Positions 41,423 to 50,770 are shown, counted from the first letter of the stretch. The stretch is DNA of 64,000 nucleotides from an uncultured Clostridia bacterium (GCA_934233735.1 CAKQGQ010000001.1:62001-126000), one strand, 5' to 3'. A program made the numbers and translations. The notes: generated from the letters alone by a model not told the origin.

Positions 41423-43435
41423 ATGAAAATGAAAGATGCAGAGATGATACTAAGCCGCGGCATCAGCGGTTTTCATCGTTATATACTGGATGAACCGGCA
41501 CATATCTGCTATGTGAGCGAAAACTTTTGCAGAATGGTAGGAATCACTGAAGAAGATTTTTTTGCTCAAAAGGAAAATGCCTATGTGGAAATTCTTCATC
41601 CCGCAGACCGCCTTGCATATGAAGACTTTTTGGACAAGTTAAAACACAAGGAGCAGAGTCTGACGAGTGAGTATCGAATTTTGAAGACTGACGGAGAAGT
41701 CCTGTATGTTCGGGATCAGGCAGTTTCCTATCGAAACAGTGAAGGGCAGATGATGTGTGATTCGATTTTGACGGATATTACGGATCTCATCAAACAAAAT
41801 CACGAGATGAAGTTTCTCAACGAAACGATTCCATGCGGATTTTTGAAGTATACCTGTGAGAAACAGCCCAAAATCACTTATATGAATCAAAAAATGAAAG
41901 AAATTCTGGCTTTTCCGAGGAGAGAGGCGGATAACCGTGAAGATATGACAGAACTGTATCTCGATAATATTTTTTTGATGATTCCCATTGAGGAGAGGCG
42001 AAGATTTGCTGCTTACCTGGGACGTGTACGTGTGGCAGGCGCACCCGTGGCAGGTGAAATCACATTACAAAGGTGTGATGGTACGCGTGCCTATGTATTC
42101 GGCTGGGTAACCAAGAGCGTGAACGAAGACGGAAACGAGGAGTTCCAAAGTGTCTGTATGGACATCACCAATCGACACCGCAGAAGAAGAGAGCGCGAAA
42201 TTCGACGTTATCTAAAAGCGATTTCTGAGGTTTATGATCGAATTTTCGAGTGTGATTTCGGTGCGAGAACGGTAAAATGCGTGTACAGCAAGGATGAAGA
42301 TGAACGGAAGCAGATAGGCAGCCTCCCGATTCATTTGGAGGAATCGACGGAAAGCTGTGTATTTGGGCATGTGGATGAACGTGATTTGGAACGTGTCAGG
42401 GAATTCTTTCGCGGAGCCATGTGGCAGACAGAGAAAAGCAGCAGAGAAAAACCGCCTCAGATTCTATACCGCACGCAGCAGCAAGAAGGCGGATGGCAAT
42501 GGAACAGTGGGGTGTTTTTCAATATAGATGATTCGACAAGTCTATATTGCATAAGAAAAATTCCGGATTTTGCGCAGACAGATATTTTGAGAGAAGAGAA
42601 TACCTCTCTCAAAGAGAATATGCAGGAAATCGTCACGCATTTTACAGACGGGCTTGCTGCTTTCGAAATTACGGAGAGTGGGATGGTGATTCCGATGCAT
42701 CTCAGCGAGAATGTTTGCGATTTTTTCGGGTGCACGAAAGAGGAATGGGAGCAGATGATGCATATGCAGACACCTGTTGAGCGGTTTATCGCAAAGAGCA
42801 AGGCTTCCTATGCTGAGTTTGAGAAGCTGCTGCGGCTCGGCGAAGCCGAGTTTGTTTACTTTGACTATGCGACGGGCGGTGAAAGGTGTATCAAGGCAAT
42901 TTGTTCACAGAAAAATCCAAACAGTGCTTCTTCGCGTTATGTAATGCTCTACCATGAGAGAGACTCCGCAAAAGAACAAATAGAAGAAAACAGGAAGGAA
43001 AACGAACCAAAGGTACTCATACGGGCTTTTGGATATTTTGACGTTTTTGTAGAAAACAGAGCACTTGCTTTTCGGAATAAAAAGGCGAAGGAACTGTTTG
43101 CGCTTCTTGTTGACCGGAGAGGCGGTTTCGTTTCTTCCGAGGAAGCGATTTCATTTTTGTGGGAGGACGAGCTGCTTAGCCCTGTGTTATTGGCACGCTA
43201 CAGAAAAGTAGCACTGCGCCTGAAAAACACACTGCAGGAATATGGAATTATGGATGTAATTGAGACAGTCGACGGAAAAAGACGCATTGTGCCGGAACGT
43301 GTACAGTGTGATTTGTTTGACTATTTGAGTGGAAAAGAAGAATACCGGCAGTTATTTAAAGGCAGTTACCTGAATAATTACAGCTGGGCAGAAACAACGC
43401 TGGGTGAATTGGTACAAAGCAAGGAGACACAATGA
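41423..43435 (+). CDS. PAS-domain regulator with C-terminal winged-helix domain
   Basis: About 670 residues. An N-terminal PAS domain (~20-115; YVSENFCRMVGI, LHPADRLAYEDFL, VLYVRDQAV) is followed by further PAS-like segments (~120-260 and ~280-390) and a less clear region. The C-terminus (~555-660) resembles an OmpR/SARP-type winged helix: IRAFGYFDVFV, RNKKAKELFALLVDRRGGFVS, LLARYRKVALRLKNTL. There is no kinase or GGDEF domain, so it reads as a one-component DNA-binding sensor. ATGs at 41423 and 41429 are both possible. The stop overlaps the pepP ATG. Confidence 0.7.
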   Translation: MKMKDAEMILSRGISGFHRYILDEPAHICYVSENFCRMVGITEEDFFAQKENAYVEILHPADRLAYEDFLDKLKHKEQSLTSEYRILKTDGEVLYVRDQAVSYRNSEGQMMCDSILTDITDLIKQNHEMKFLNETIPCGFLKYTCEKQPKITYMNQKMKEILAFPRREADNREDMTELYLDNIFLMIPIEERRRFAAYLGRVRVAGAPVAGEITLQRCDGTRAYVFGWVTKSVNEDGNEEFQSVCMDITNRHRRRREREIRRYLKAISEVYDRIFECDFGARTVKCVYSKDEDERKQIGSLPIHLEESTESCVFGHVDERDLERVREFFRGAMWQTEKSSREKPPQILYRTQQQEGGWQWNSGVFFNIDDSTSLYCIRKIPDFAQTDILREENTSLKENMQEIVTHFTDGLAAFEITESGMVIPMHLSENVCDFFGCTKEEWEQMMHMQTPVERFIAKSKASYAEFEKLLRLGEAEFVYFDYATGGERCIKAICSQKNPNSASSRYVMLYHERDSAKEQIEENRKENEPKVLIRAFGYFDVFVENRALAFRNKKAKELFALLVDRRGGFVSSEEAISFLWEDELLSPVLLARYRKVALRLKNTLQEYGIMDVIETVDGKRRIVPERVQCDLFDYLSGKEEYRQLFKGSYLNNYSWAETTLGELVQSKETQ

Positions 43436-45168
43436 GAAAACAAATTGAAGATCTGCGCGAAAAGATGCGCGAGAAAAAAACAGATGCTTATATCATTCCG
43501 ACAACCGATTTTCACGGCTCAGAATATGTAAACGATTATTTTAAATGCAGGGAGTTTGTGTCGGGCTTTACGGGCTCTGCAGGAACGCTTGTTGTGACGG
43601 AAGATGCAGCGGCATTATGGACCGACGGAAGATATTTTCTTCAGGCAGAGAGCGAGCTTGTGGGAAGCGAAATTATGCTGATGCGTGAAGGCGAACCGGA
43701 TGTTCCTGAAATTACCGAGTGGCTGCGGCAAAGACTGACAAGCGGCAAAGCGCAGACGGTTGGATTTGACGGCCGCATTGTCTCTGCAAAATTTGGCGAA
43801 AAGATCAAAGAACATTTCAATGTGGAAGCGGAGCTTGATCTCGCAGGCGAAATCTGGGCGGAAAGACCGGAACTTATGGCTTCCGAAATCTATCCTTTGG
43901 GTCTTGGCGTGACAGGAGAAAGTGCAGAGAGCAAGCTTTCACGCGTGCGGGAAGAAATGCGAAAAGCGGGTGCAGAGGCGAATATCATAACTTCCCTTGA
44001 GGAAATCGCGTGGCTTTTCAATCTGAGGGGAAGCGATGTTCTGCATACTCCGGTTTTTTATGCCTTCGCATTGATTGAACGGGAAAGAGCGACGATATAT
44101 CTTCTGAATCGCACAGAAAAAGTAAAATCGCTATTTAACGATGGTATTGAAATTAAGCCGTATGAAGCAATTTTTGATGAGCTTAAACTGCTTGATGCCA
44201 AAAGCGTGATGTATGATGGAAACACGATCAGTTACAGACTTGCAGAGTCAATTCCGAACGTGTGCGAGAGCATTAAATGCACCGACCCCGCAATGCGGAT
44301 GAAAGCAATCAAGAATTCCACTGAAATTGCATGCACCAAACAGGCGCACATCAGGGACGGTGCGGCCGAGGTGAAATTTATGAAATGGCTGAAAGAGAAT
44401 GTAAGCAAAGAAGCAATAACGGAAATATCGGCGGCAGATTATCTTTGGGAAGAACGCAGGAAACAGGGCGCATATGATCTCAGTTTCGATACGATTGCAG
44501 GATACGGACCGCACGGAGCGATTATCCATTACGAGGCAGCGCCGCAGACAAATGTGCAGCTGAAACCCGAGGGATTCCTGCTCGTGGATTCGGGCGGGCA
44601 GTACGAAGACGGTACTACAGACATCACCCGGACAATCGCGCTCGGACCTTTGACAAAGGAAATGAAGCACTGTTATACGGCGGTCTTAAAAGCGCATATC
44701 GCTCTTGCGACAGCGGAATTCGATGCCGATACCACAGGAGCGCAGCTGGATGCGGCTGCGAGAAAACCGCTTCATGCAGAAGGCCTTGATTTTAAGCATG
44801 GAACAGGGCATGGAGTGGGTCATATGCTGAGTGTGCACGAGGGACCGAATACAATCAGCCCAAGGGGAAAAAACAGCTATATCCTGCCGGGCATGATTAC
44901 GAGCAATGAACCGGGCGTATATATTGAAAACAAGTTCGGGATAAGACTTGAAAATGAGATTCTTTGCACAGAGCGTAAAGATGGCAGATATGAATTTGAG
45001 ACAATCACCTTCTGCCCGTTTGAACGGGAGGCGATTCTGCCGGAGCTTTTGACGGAAACAGAAAAAGCATGGCTGAACGCGTACCATGCCCGTGTTTACG
45101 ACACTCTGAAGCCGCTGCTCAGCACCGAAGAACAGGTTTGGCTCAAAGCAGCGGCTTCAGAGATTTAG
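43432..45168 (+). CDS. pepP: Xaa-Pro aminopeptidase (M24B)
   Basis: 578-residue metallopeptidase removing N-terminal residues before proline. Two creatinase-like N-terminal domains (FTGSAGTLVVTEDAAALWTD) precede the pita-bread catalytic domain with all five metal ligands: VDSGGQYEDGTTDITRT (two Asp), HGTGHGVGHML (His), EPGVYIE (Glu) and RLENEILC (Glu). The length matches the long eukaryote-like APP1 type. It is coupled to the PAS regulator, so peptide use is probably under its control. Confidence 0.92.
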   Translation: MRKQIEDLREKMREKKTDAYIIPTTDFHGSEYVNDYFKCREFVSGFTGSAGTLVVTEDAAALWTDGRYFLQAESELVGSEIMLMREGEPDVPEITEWLRQRLTSGKAQTVGFDGRIVSAKFGEKIKEHFNVEAELDLAGEIWAERPELMASEIYPLGLGVTGESAESKLSRVREEMRKAGAEANIITSLEEIAWLFNLRGSDVLHTPVFYAFALIERERATIYLLNRTEKVKSLFNDGIEIKPYEAIFDELKLLDAKSVMYDGNTISYRLAESIPNVCESIKCTDPAMRMKAIKNSTEIACTKQAHIRDGAAEVKFMKWLKENVSKEAITEISAADYLWEERRKQGAYDLSFDTIAGYGPHGAIIHYEAAPQTNVQLKPEGFLLVDSGGQYEDGTTDITRTIALGPLTKEMKHCYTAVLKAHIALATAEFDADTTGAQLDAAARKPLHAEGLDFKHGTGHGVGHMLSVHEGPNTISPRGKNSYILPGMITSNEPGVYIENKFGIRLENEILCTERKDGRYEFETITFCPFEREAILPELLTETEKAWLNAYHARVYDTLKPLLSTEEQVWLKAAASEI

Positions 45169-45181
45169 CAAAATTTATACT

Positions 45182-46090
45182 TTAATATACATCTTTTAAC
45201 TTTACTTGTTTTTCCGGCAGATTGGAAATGATAACCGCCGCGAAAATCGTACAGCAGCCGATGATTTCTCTGCCGCTCATAACTTCATGGAGAAGAAGTG
45301 CGCCGAAGACTACCCCAAAGACAGACTCAAGGCTGAGGAGCAGGGATGCGACGGTTGGCTCTGCATCACGCTGAGCCACAATCTGAAGCGTGTAGCCGGC
45401 ACCACCGGAAATGCAGCCTGCATACAGAATCGGAAGTGCACACGCAAAGATATCATCGAGGTTTGGTGTTTCAAAGATAAACATCAGAATACAGCCGAGA
45501 ATTCCCGCAGTAAGGAACTGGATAAACGAAAGTTTCACTCCATCATACTTTGCGACGAAATGGTCACAGACCATGATATGTACTGCGAAAGCTATCGCAC
45601 ACAGCATTACGAAGAAGTCCCCCTTGGAAACGCTGCCAAAACCGTTTGGCATTGCCAGAAGGTAAAGACCGCTGACACCGAGTACGACGCACAGCCACAT
45701 AATCGGTCTGACTTTTTTGCGAAGAAAAAGGCTGAGAATCGGTACAACTACAACATACAGCGTCGTGATGAAAGCCGCTTTACCGGCTGTGGTGAAAACG
45801 CAGCCGAACTGCTGAAGCAGACCGGCGATAAGCAGAGCTATGCCGCAGCAAATGCCGCCAAACAGGGTTTTTTTGTTTTCTTCTTTCTTTTCCGGCGCAA
45901 ACAAAGGACCTTTGCCCTTATTCATAATCAGCACAACCGGAACAAGCACGATGGCTGCACACATCAGTCGAATCCCCTGGAAGGTGATCGGACCGACATG
46001 CTCCATGCCGCTTACCTGGGATACGAACGATGCCCCCCAGAGCATAGCCGCTAAAAGAAGCAGAAGATTTGCTCTCATTTTTTTATTCAT
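45182..46090 (-). CDS. DMT-superfamily (EamA) transporter
   Basis: 302-residue membrane protein with ten predicted helices in two EamA repeats. LLAAMLWGASFVSQ at the N-terminus, AAFITTLYVVVVPILSLFL in the first repeat and a SLLLSLESVFGVVFGALLL helix in the second (shortened here) are typical. Such carriers usually export amino acids or metabolites. It sits 12 bp downstream of a PucR-type regulator on the same strand, which probably controls it. Confidence 0.88.
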   Translation of the reverse strand: MNKKMRANLLLLLAAMLWGASFVSQVSGMEHVGPITFQGIRLMCAAIVLVPVVLIMNKGKGPLFAPEKKEENKKTLFGGICCGIALLIAGLLQQFGCVFTTAGKAAFITTLYVVVVPILSLFLRKKVRPIMWLCVVLGVSGLYLLAMPNGFGSVSKGDFFVMLCAIAFAVHIMVCDHFVAKYDGVKLSFIQFLTAGILGCILMFIFETPNLDDIFACALPILYAGCISGGAGYTLQIVAQRDAEPTVASLLLSLESVFGVVFGALLLHEVMSGREIIGCCTIFAAVIISNLPEKQVKLKDVY

Positions 46091-46102
46091 ATAAGCTCCT
46101 TT

Positions 46103-47269
46103 CTACTTTTCGACCTGACGCAGGCGGTAAATCCGCAAGGCAAGCGAAAGATTCATATAAAAATCATTTTCAGTCTCCTCCGGCGTACCGGTAAGCTCAC
46201 GCATCCGAGACAGTTTGTATCTTATCGTATTTTGATGACAGCCGAACAAATCCGCCGCTTTTGCAATATCGCCCCCGTTCTTCACAACGGCGGCTGCAGC
46301 CTCAAGGTAATCCGGCTTGTCCTTGATTGGCAAAATATATCGCCTCATATATTCTTCCATTTCCGAGGAATTGAAGTCACCGACCAGAATCTCGTAAACA
46401 CCCAGTTTATCATAGCTGTCAAAATTCTTTTCCTCCGCAAGCGATGCCAAATAGGTATTGTAGCTTTCTTTGAAGCATTTATCCAGATTTTCAAAAGGCT
46501 TATGGATACGGCTTGCGCAGCAGTAAAACGGCTCGGAAATATCCAAATACTCTAAAATTTCTTTTAAAATGATGTCGAAGGACTTTTCTTCATCCTTTGA
46601 AGCAGTGAGTATCAGAAACATTCCGTCTTTATATGGCGCAATCATCGCCTTATCGCCAAGCGTGCGGTTCAGATAGAAGTTTTTGCAGTAACGGGAGATG
46701 TTGCTTTGAAATTCTTCATTCTCTCTGGTAAGGAAAACCACGCGGCACATCTCCTTAAACGATATGGAAAGATTTTTCGCAATCGTATAGATGCGGTTTT
46801 TCGGCATCGTTCCCAGAATCATATCGGCTATATTGTCGGAAGTCAAGAGATTCCGGTCATCCGTCTGCAGCGCATCGGAAATCTCGAAAGTGATGTTTTC
46901 GTAGTAAACATCCTTGCTGAAACGAAAAATCGGGAAATCGTTTTCATTTGCAAAGTCTAAAACTTCCTGTGGCAGCTCCGGGTAAAGTATGTCTTTCCAG
47001 CCGATTCCGGCAGCACCGTAGCCTTCGAGAGCTTTTATCATCGGCAGAATTTCCTCAGGCCTGTTGCAGCAATACTGGTAAAGAAAACTGCAAAGCACAA
47101 AGTCTCCGGGGGTAAAGGTCGGTAAAAACTCATCAATGTATTCCGGCATCAGTTCATAGTCCAAAATCCCCATACCGCAGACTTTGTTGCTGAGACCTTT
47201 CTCTCCGGCAATTAATTCCATATGGTTGAAACACTGCAGTTTCATCAAATCGCGAACGGTTAATGCCAT
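46103..47269 (-). CDS. PucR-family transcriptional regulator
   Basis: 388 residues. An N-terminal PucR-like domain (~1-120; MALTVRDLMKL, LPTFTPGDFVLCSF) precedes a middle GGDEF-like CdaR region (~165-300) and a C-terminal helix-turn-helix (~330-385) with DIAKAADLFGCHQNTIRYKLSRM. The ligand is unknown. It is transcribed away from the branched-chain operon and leads into the DMT transporter. Confidence 0.85.
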   Translation of the reverse strand: MALTVRDLMKLQCFNHMELIAGEKGLSNKVCGMGILDYELMPEYIDEFLPTFTPGDFVLCSFLYQYCCNRPEEILPMIKALEGYGAAGIGWKDILYPELPQEVLDFANENDFPIFRFSKDVYYENITFEISDALQTDDRNLLTSDNIADMILGTMPKNRIYTIAKNLSISFKEMCRVVFLTRENEEFQSNISRYCKNFYLNRTLGDKAMIAPYKDGMFLILTASKDEEKSFDIILKEILEYLDISEPFYCCASRIHKPFENLDKCFKESYNTYLASLAEEKNFDSYDKLGVYEILVGDFNSSEMEEYMRRYILPIKDKPDYLEAAAAVVKNGGDIAKAADLFGCHQNTIRYKLSRMRELTGTPEETENDFYMNLSLALRIYRLRQVEK

Positions 47270-47335
47270 AAGATTTTCCTCCTTATCTTTATTTTATCAT
47301 TTTATTCTTCAAAAATGTTTGTAAAAATTATAAAT

Positions 47336-47364
47336 ATTATACTATATGTTATAAAATTCTACAA
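47336..47364 (-). promoter_or_regulatory. Promoter of the PucR regulator
   Basis: On the minus strand TTGTAG (47359-47364), 17-bp spacer and TATAAT (47336-47341). Confidence 0.7.
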
Positions 47365-47397
47365 TAAGTTGCAGACCAAAAAAGAGAAGGAAGAAGT

Positions 47398-47431
47398 GAT
47401 TTGTTTGTTTTAACAAAAAAACAAATAAAAA
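47398..47431. repeat. AT-rich near-palindrome upstream of the leu/ilv promoter
   Basis: An ATTTGTTT...AAACAAAT arrangement (perfect 8-bp outer arms, T/A-rich inside) lies just upstream of the -35 element. It could be an operator; no protein can be assigned. Confidence 0.35.
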
Positions 47432-47456
47432 TATAGAAAAAATTATGAAAATACAC

Positions 47457-47485
47457 TTGACTTTTTCTTTGAGCAGCAGTAACAT
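47457..47485 (+). promoter_or_regulatory. Promoter of the branched-chain amino acid operon
   Basis: TTGACT (47457-47462), 17-bp spacer, TAACAT (47480-47485). The start near 47492 places the leader-peptide ribosome site about 25 nt downstream. Confidence 0.8.
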
Positions 47486-47533
47486 AGATACATAAAGTTT
47501 TTAGAAATTTTTTAGAAAGGAAGAATATCAGAC

Positions 47534-47620
47534 ATGATGAACATTATTATCCTACTCGTCCTCGTCATTATTATCAAATCTGAAAATTTGAAACTGATAT
47601 TCTGCCGTGAAACCGAGTAA
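47534..47620 (+). CDS. Leader peptide of the branched-chain amino acid operon
   Basis: 28-codon open frame starting ATG-ATG-AAC, followed by eleven consecutive branched-chain codons (residues 4-14: III-LL-VLV-III) and three more later (Leu19, Leu21, Ile22), ending in TAA at 47618. AGAAAGGA lies about 12 bases ahead. The codons used are ATT/ATC, CTA/CTC and GTC. Its stop codon sits inside the RNA segment that pairs either with codons 6-9 or with the terminator arm. Ribosome stalling for lack of charged Ile, Leu or Val tRNA is expected to favour read-through. It is too short to be listed by ordinary gene finders. Confidence 0.85.
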   Translation: MMNIIILLVLVIIIKSENLKLIFCRETE

Positions 47621-47686
47621 GGATAAATTATTGTTGTTGTTAAATTAACCTTGCTTCTATCGCTTCGGTAGATGCAAGGTTTTTTT
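47551..47686 (+). promoter_or_regulatory. Ribosome-mediated transcription attenuator
   Basis: Region 1 (CCTACTCG, 47551-47558, inside the Leu/Val codons) pairs with region 2 (CGAGTAAGG, 47614-47622) over eight pairs with one bulged A. Region 2 (GAGTAAGG) alternatively pairs with region 3 (CCTTGCTT, 47649-47656) over eight pairs including two G-T. Region 3 is the left arm of the terminator. The 1:2, 2:3 and 3:4 pairings are mutually exclusive, as in classical attenuators. No T-box sequence is seen. Confidence 0.8.
47647..47686 (+). terminator. Attenuator terminator upstream of leuA
   Basis: Arms 47647-47659 (AACCTTGCTTCTA) and 47669-47681 (TAGATGCAAGGTT) pair in 12 of 13 positions, followed by seven T (47680-47686). 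It lies 33 bp before the leuA ATG, so it must be read through for operon expression. Confidence 0.9.
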
Positions 47687-47719
47687 ATTATAAGCATACA
47701 GAAGAAAGGACACAAAAAA

Positions 47720-49465
47720 ATGACGACAGAAACAAATCGCAGAGAAGTCGGCATGAAAAATTACACCAAGTACAGCATTGGATATTTCATGCCGCCGGAA
47801 GAATCCATTGAGTGGGTGAAAAAAGACCACATCGAAAAGGCATCAATCTGGTGCAGCGTAGACTTGAGAGACGGAAACCAGGCACTGGTTGTTCCGATGA
47901 GTCTTGACGAAAAACTAGAGTTCTTCCGACTGCTATGCGATATCGGGTTTAAGGAAATCGAAGTGGGATTTCCCGCAGCTTCCGAAACCGAATATGAATT
48001 TCTGAGAAAATTAATAGATGACAACTTAATTCCTGACGATGTGACCATACAGGTGCTGACACAGTCCAGAGAGCACATCATAAAGAAAACATTTGAGGCG
48101 ATAGACGGAGCGAAAAATGTAATTGTACATTTATATAACTCCACATCCGTGGCACAGCGCACGCAGGTATTTAAGAAAAGCAAAGAGGAAATCAAGCAGA
48201 TCGCGGTCTTCGGTGCAGAGCTGATTGACCGTTACGCGCAGGCAATGCCGGACACGCATTTCATGCTTGAGTATTCACCGGAAAGCTTTACGGGAACCGA
48301 AATAGATTACGCGCTGGAAATCTGCAATGCAGTCATCGATGTATGGAAGCCGAGAGCAGAGAGAAAGGTTATCATCAACCTTCCGGCAACCGTATCCATG
48401 TCGATGCCGCATGTATATGCTTCCCAGATTGAATATATGAGCAAGCATCTGAATGACAGAGAAAATGTAGTCGTTTCACTGCATCCGCATAATGACAGAG
48501 GAACCGGCGTTGCGGACTGCGAGCTGGGAATGCTCGCGGGAGCTGATCGAATCGAAGGAACTTTGTTCGGAAACGGAGAAAGAACGGGAAACGCGGATGT
48601 TGTGACCGTTGCGATGAACCTCTACTCGCATGGCGTTGACCCGAAACTTGATTTTTCGGACTTGCCACACATCGTGGAAATGTACGAAAAGTTTACGGAC
48701 ATGAAAGTTCCTCCGAGACAGCCGTACGGCGGAAAGCTTGTGTTTGCAGCCTTTTCCGGTTCTCACCAGGATGCGATTGCCAAAGGCATGCACTACAGAG
48801 AAGAGCACGAACCGGATAAATGGAACGTGCCGTACATCCCAATCGATCCGCATGATATCAACCGCGAATATGAAGCGGATGTCATCCGTATCAACAGCCA
48901 GTCAGGCAAGGGCGGTGTGGCATATATACTGGAGACGAACTACGGATACCGCATTCCAACGGCGATGCGCGAAGAAATCGGTTATCTGATGAAGCATGTT
49001 TCCGATGTGGCGCATAAGGAACTGACACCTTCCAAGGTTTTGGAAATCTTCACGAAGGAATATGTAAACAGAGATGACAGATTCAAATTGAAGGATGCTT
49101 CCTTTAAAAAGCTTCCGCATTCGGAATCTTTGGGAGACAACGGCATGGAAGCGGATATCATAACAATCATAGATGGAAAAGAGTACACGCTGGAAGGCAA
49201 GGGCAACGGTCGTCTGGATGCTGTCATGAACGCCCTTCGCAAAGGCCCATATAAGATTGAATGCGATTTCGTAACCTACGAGGAACACGCACTCGAATCC
49301 GAATCCAACTCCAGAGCAGCCGCTTATGTCGCAATGTCGGATAAGAACGGCAAGACCTACTGGGGTGTGGGCATTCACAACGATATCATCTATGCATCGA
49401 TTAACGCATTGATGTCAACAATCAACCGCGGATTCACAGCGCAGAATCAAGAAGTGGAAAGCTAA
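47720..49465 (+). CDS. leuA: 2-isopropylmalate synthase (LeuA type 2)
   Basis: Condenses acetyl-CoA with 2-ketoisovalerate, the first committed step to leucine. HMGL-like barrel with CSVDLRDGNQAL, VSLHPHNDRGTG and GTLFGNGERTGNADVV; the C-terminal ~130 residues are the LeuA allosteric domain (EADIITIIDGKEYTLEGKG) that binds leucine. About 581 residues, the long form. The ATG at 47720 follows AGAAAGGA. First structural gene of the operon. Confidence 0.95.
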   Translation: MTTETNRREVGMKNYTKYSIGYFMPPEESIEWVKKDHIEKASIWCSVDLRDGNQALVVPMSLDEKLEFFRLLCDIGFKEIEVGFPAASETEYEFLRKLIDDNLIPDDVTIQVLTQSREHIIKKTFEAIDGAKNVIVHLYNSTSVAQRTQVFKKSKEEIKQIAVFGAELIDRYAQAMPDTHFMLEYSPESFTGTEIDYALEICNAVIDVWKPRAERKVIINLPATVSMSMPHVYASQIEYMSKHLNDRENVVVSLHPHNDRGTGVADCELGMLAGADRIEGTLFGNGERTGNADVVTVAMNLYSHGVDPKLDFSDLPHIVEMYEKFTDMKVPPRQPYGGKLVFAAFSGSHQDAIAKGMHYREEHEPDKWNVPYIPIDPHDINREYEADVIRINSQSGKGGVAYILETNYGYRIPTAMREEIGYLMKHVSDVAHKELTPSKVLEIFTKEYVNRDDRFKLKDASFKKLPHSESLGDNGMEADIITIIDGKEYTLEGKGNGRLDAVMNALRKGPYKIECDFVTYEEHALESESNSRAAAYVAMSDKNGKTYWGVGIHNDIIYASINALMSTINRGFTAQNQEVES

Positions 49466-49507
49466 AAAAGCGAAACCACGAAGAGAAAAGATATAAGAGG
49501 TAGATAT

Positions 49508-50770
49508 ATGAGCATGACAATGACACAAAAAATTTTGGCAGACCATGCGGGTCTGGCAGAAGTCAAACCGGGGCAGCTGATTGAAGCAAGGCTGGACATG
49601 GTTTTGGGAAATGACATTACATCGCCGGTCGCAATCAACGAATTTGAAAAGGCCGGATTTGAGGAAGTCTTCGATAAATCAAAAATTTCGCTGGTCATGG
49701 ACCACTTCACGCCGAATAAGGACATCAAGGCGGCGCAGCAATGCAAGCAGACGAGAACTTTCGCGAGAAAATTTGACATCGACAATTTCTTCGATGTCGG
49801 AAATGTCGGAATTGAACACGCTTTGCTTCCGGAACTCGGACTGGTCGCTGCAGGCGAATGCATCATCGGTGCAGACTCGCATACCTGTACTTACGGAGCA
49901 CTCGGTGCTTTTTCCACAGGGGTGGGAAGCACCGACATGGCAGCCGGCATGGCAACCGGAAAAGCATGGTTTAAGGTACCGTCCGCGATTAAAGTAGAGC
50001 TCAAAGGCGAGCTGCAGAAATATGTATCCGGCAAAGATGTGATTCTGCACTTAATCGGTGAAATCGGCGTGGACGGTGCTCTGTATAAATCGCTTGAATT
50101 TATGGGAGCGGGGCTGAAGTCGCTTTCCATGGACGACAGACTCTGCATTTCCAATATGGCGATTGAGGCCGGAGCGAAGAACGGAATTTTCATGGTAGAT
50201 GAAATTACCAAGAGCTATATGTATGGCAGAGTAAACCGTGAATATAAAATCTTCGCGCCGGATGAGGACGCGGAATACGAGCAGACGATTACCATCGACC
50301 TTTCCAAACTGAAGCCAACCGTAGCCTTTCCGCATCTGCCGGAAAACACCAAGACGATTGACGAGGTGGGAAATGTAAAAATCGATCAGGTTGTCATCGG
50401 CTCCTGCACGAACGGCCGACTTGAGGATATGAGAACCGCGGCGGAGATTTTGAAGGGCAAAAAAGTCGCAAAGGATGTCAGATGCATCGTCATCCCGGCA
50501 ACCCAGAGCATTTATAAGGAATGCATGAAACGCGGCTATCTGGACATTTTCATCGATGCAGGATGTGCGGTATCCACACCGACCTGCGGCCCCTGCCTGG
50601 GCGGCTATATGGGAATTCTGGCGGAGCACGAACGCTGCGTAGCAACAACAAACCGCAACTTTATCGGAAGAATGGGTCATAACCTTTCCGAAGTTTATCT
50701 GGCAAATCCGGCGGTTGCGGCAGCTTCCGCAGTCACAGGCAGAATCAGCGATCCGAAGGAGGTAATGTAG
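49508..50770 (+). CDS. leuC: 3-isopropylmalate dehydratase large subunit
   Basis: Aconitase-family [4Fe-4S] subunit. GADSHTCTYGALGAF, VIGSCTNGRLEDM and STPTCGPCLGGYMG carry the three cluster cysteines. At 420 residues it is the short clostridial/archaeal-type LeuC. It acts with LeuD, which follows immediately. Confidence 0.95.
   Translation: MSMTMTQKILADHAGLAEVKPGQLIEARLDMVLGNDITSPVAINEFEKAGFEEVFDKSKISLVMDHFTPNKDIKAAQQCKQTRTFARKFDIDNFFDVGNVGIEHALLPELGLVAAGECIIGADSHTCTYGALGAFSTGVGSTDMAAGMATGKAWFKVPSAIKVELKGELQKYVSGKDVILHLIGEIGVDGALYKSLEFMGAGLKSLSMDDRLCISNMAIEAGAKNGIFMVDEITKSYMYGRVNREYKIFAPDEDAEYEQTITIDLSKLKPTVAFPHLPENTKTIDEVGNVKIDQVVIGSCTNGRLEDMRTAAEILKGKKVAKDVRCIVIPATQSIYKECMKRGYLDIFIDAGCAVSTPTCGPCLGGYMGILAEHERCVATTNRNFIGRMGHNLSEVYLANPAVAAASAVTGRISDPKEVM

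Noticed and set aside
45206..46054. 282-codon plus-strand frame opposite the DMT transporter
   Set aside because: The minus-strand frame has ten hydrophobic helices and EamA motifs; the plus-strand translation is low-quality and polar.
47486..47719. T-box riboswitch upstream of leuA
   Set aside because: No TGGN-type antiterminator box or stem I arrangement; the leader peptide and pairings explain the terminator better.
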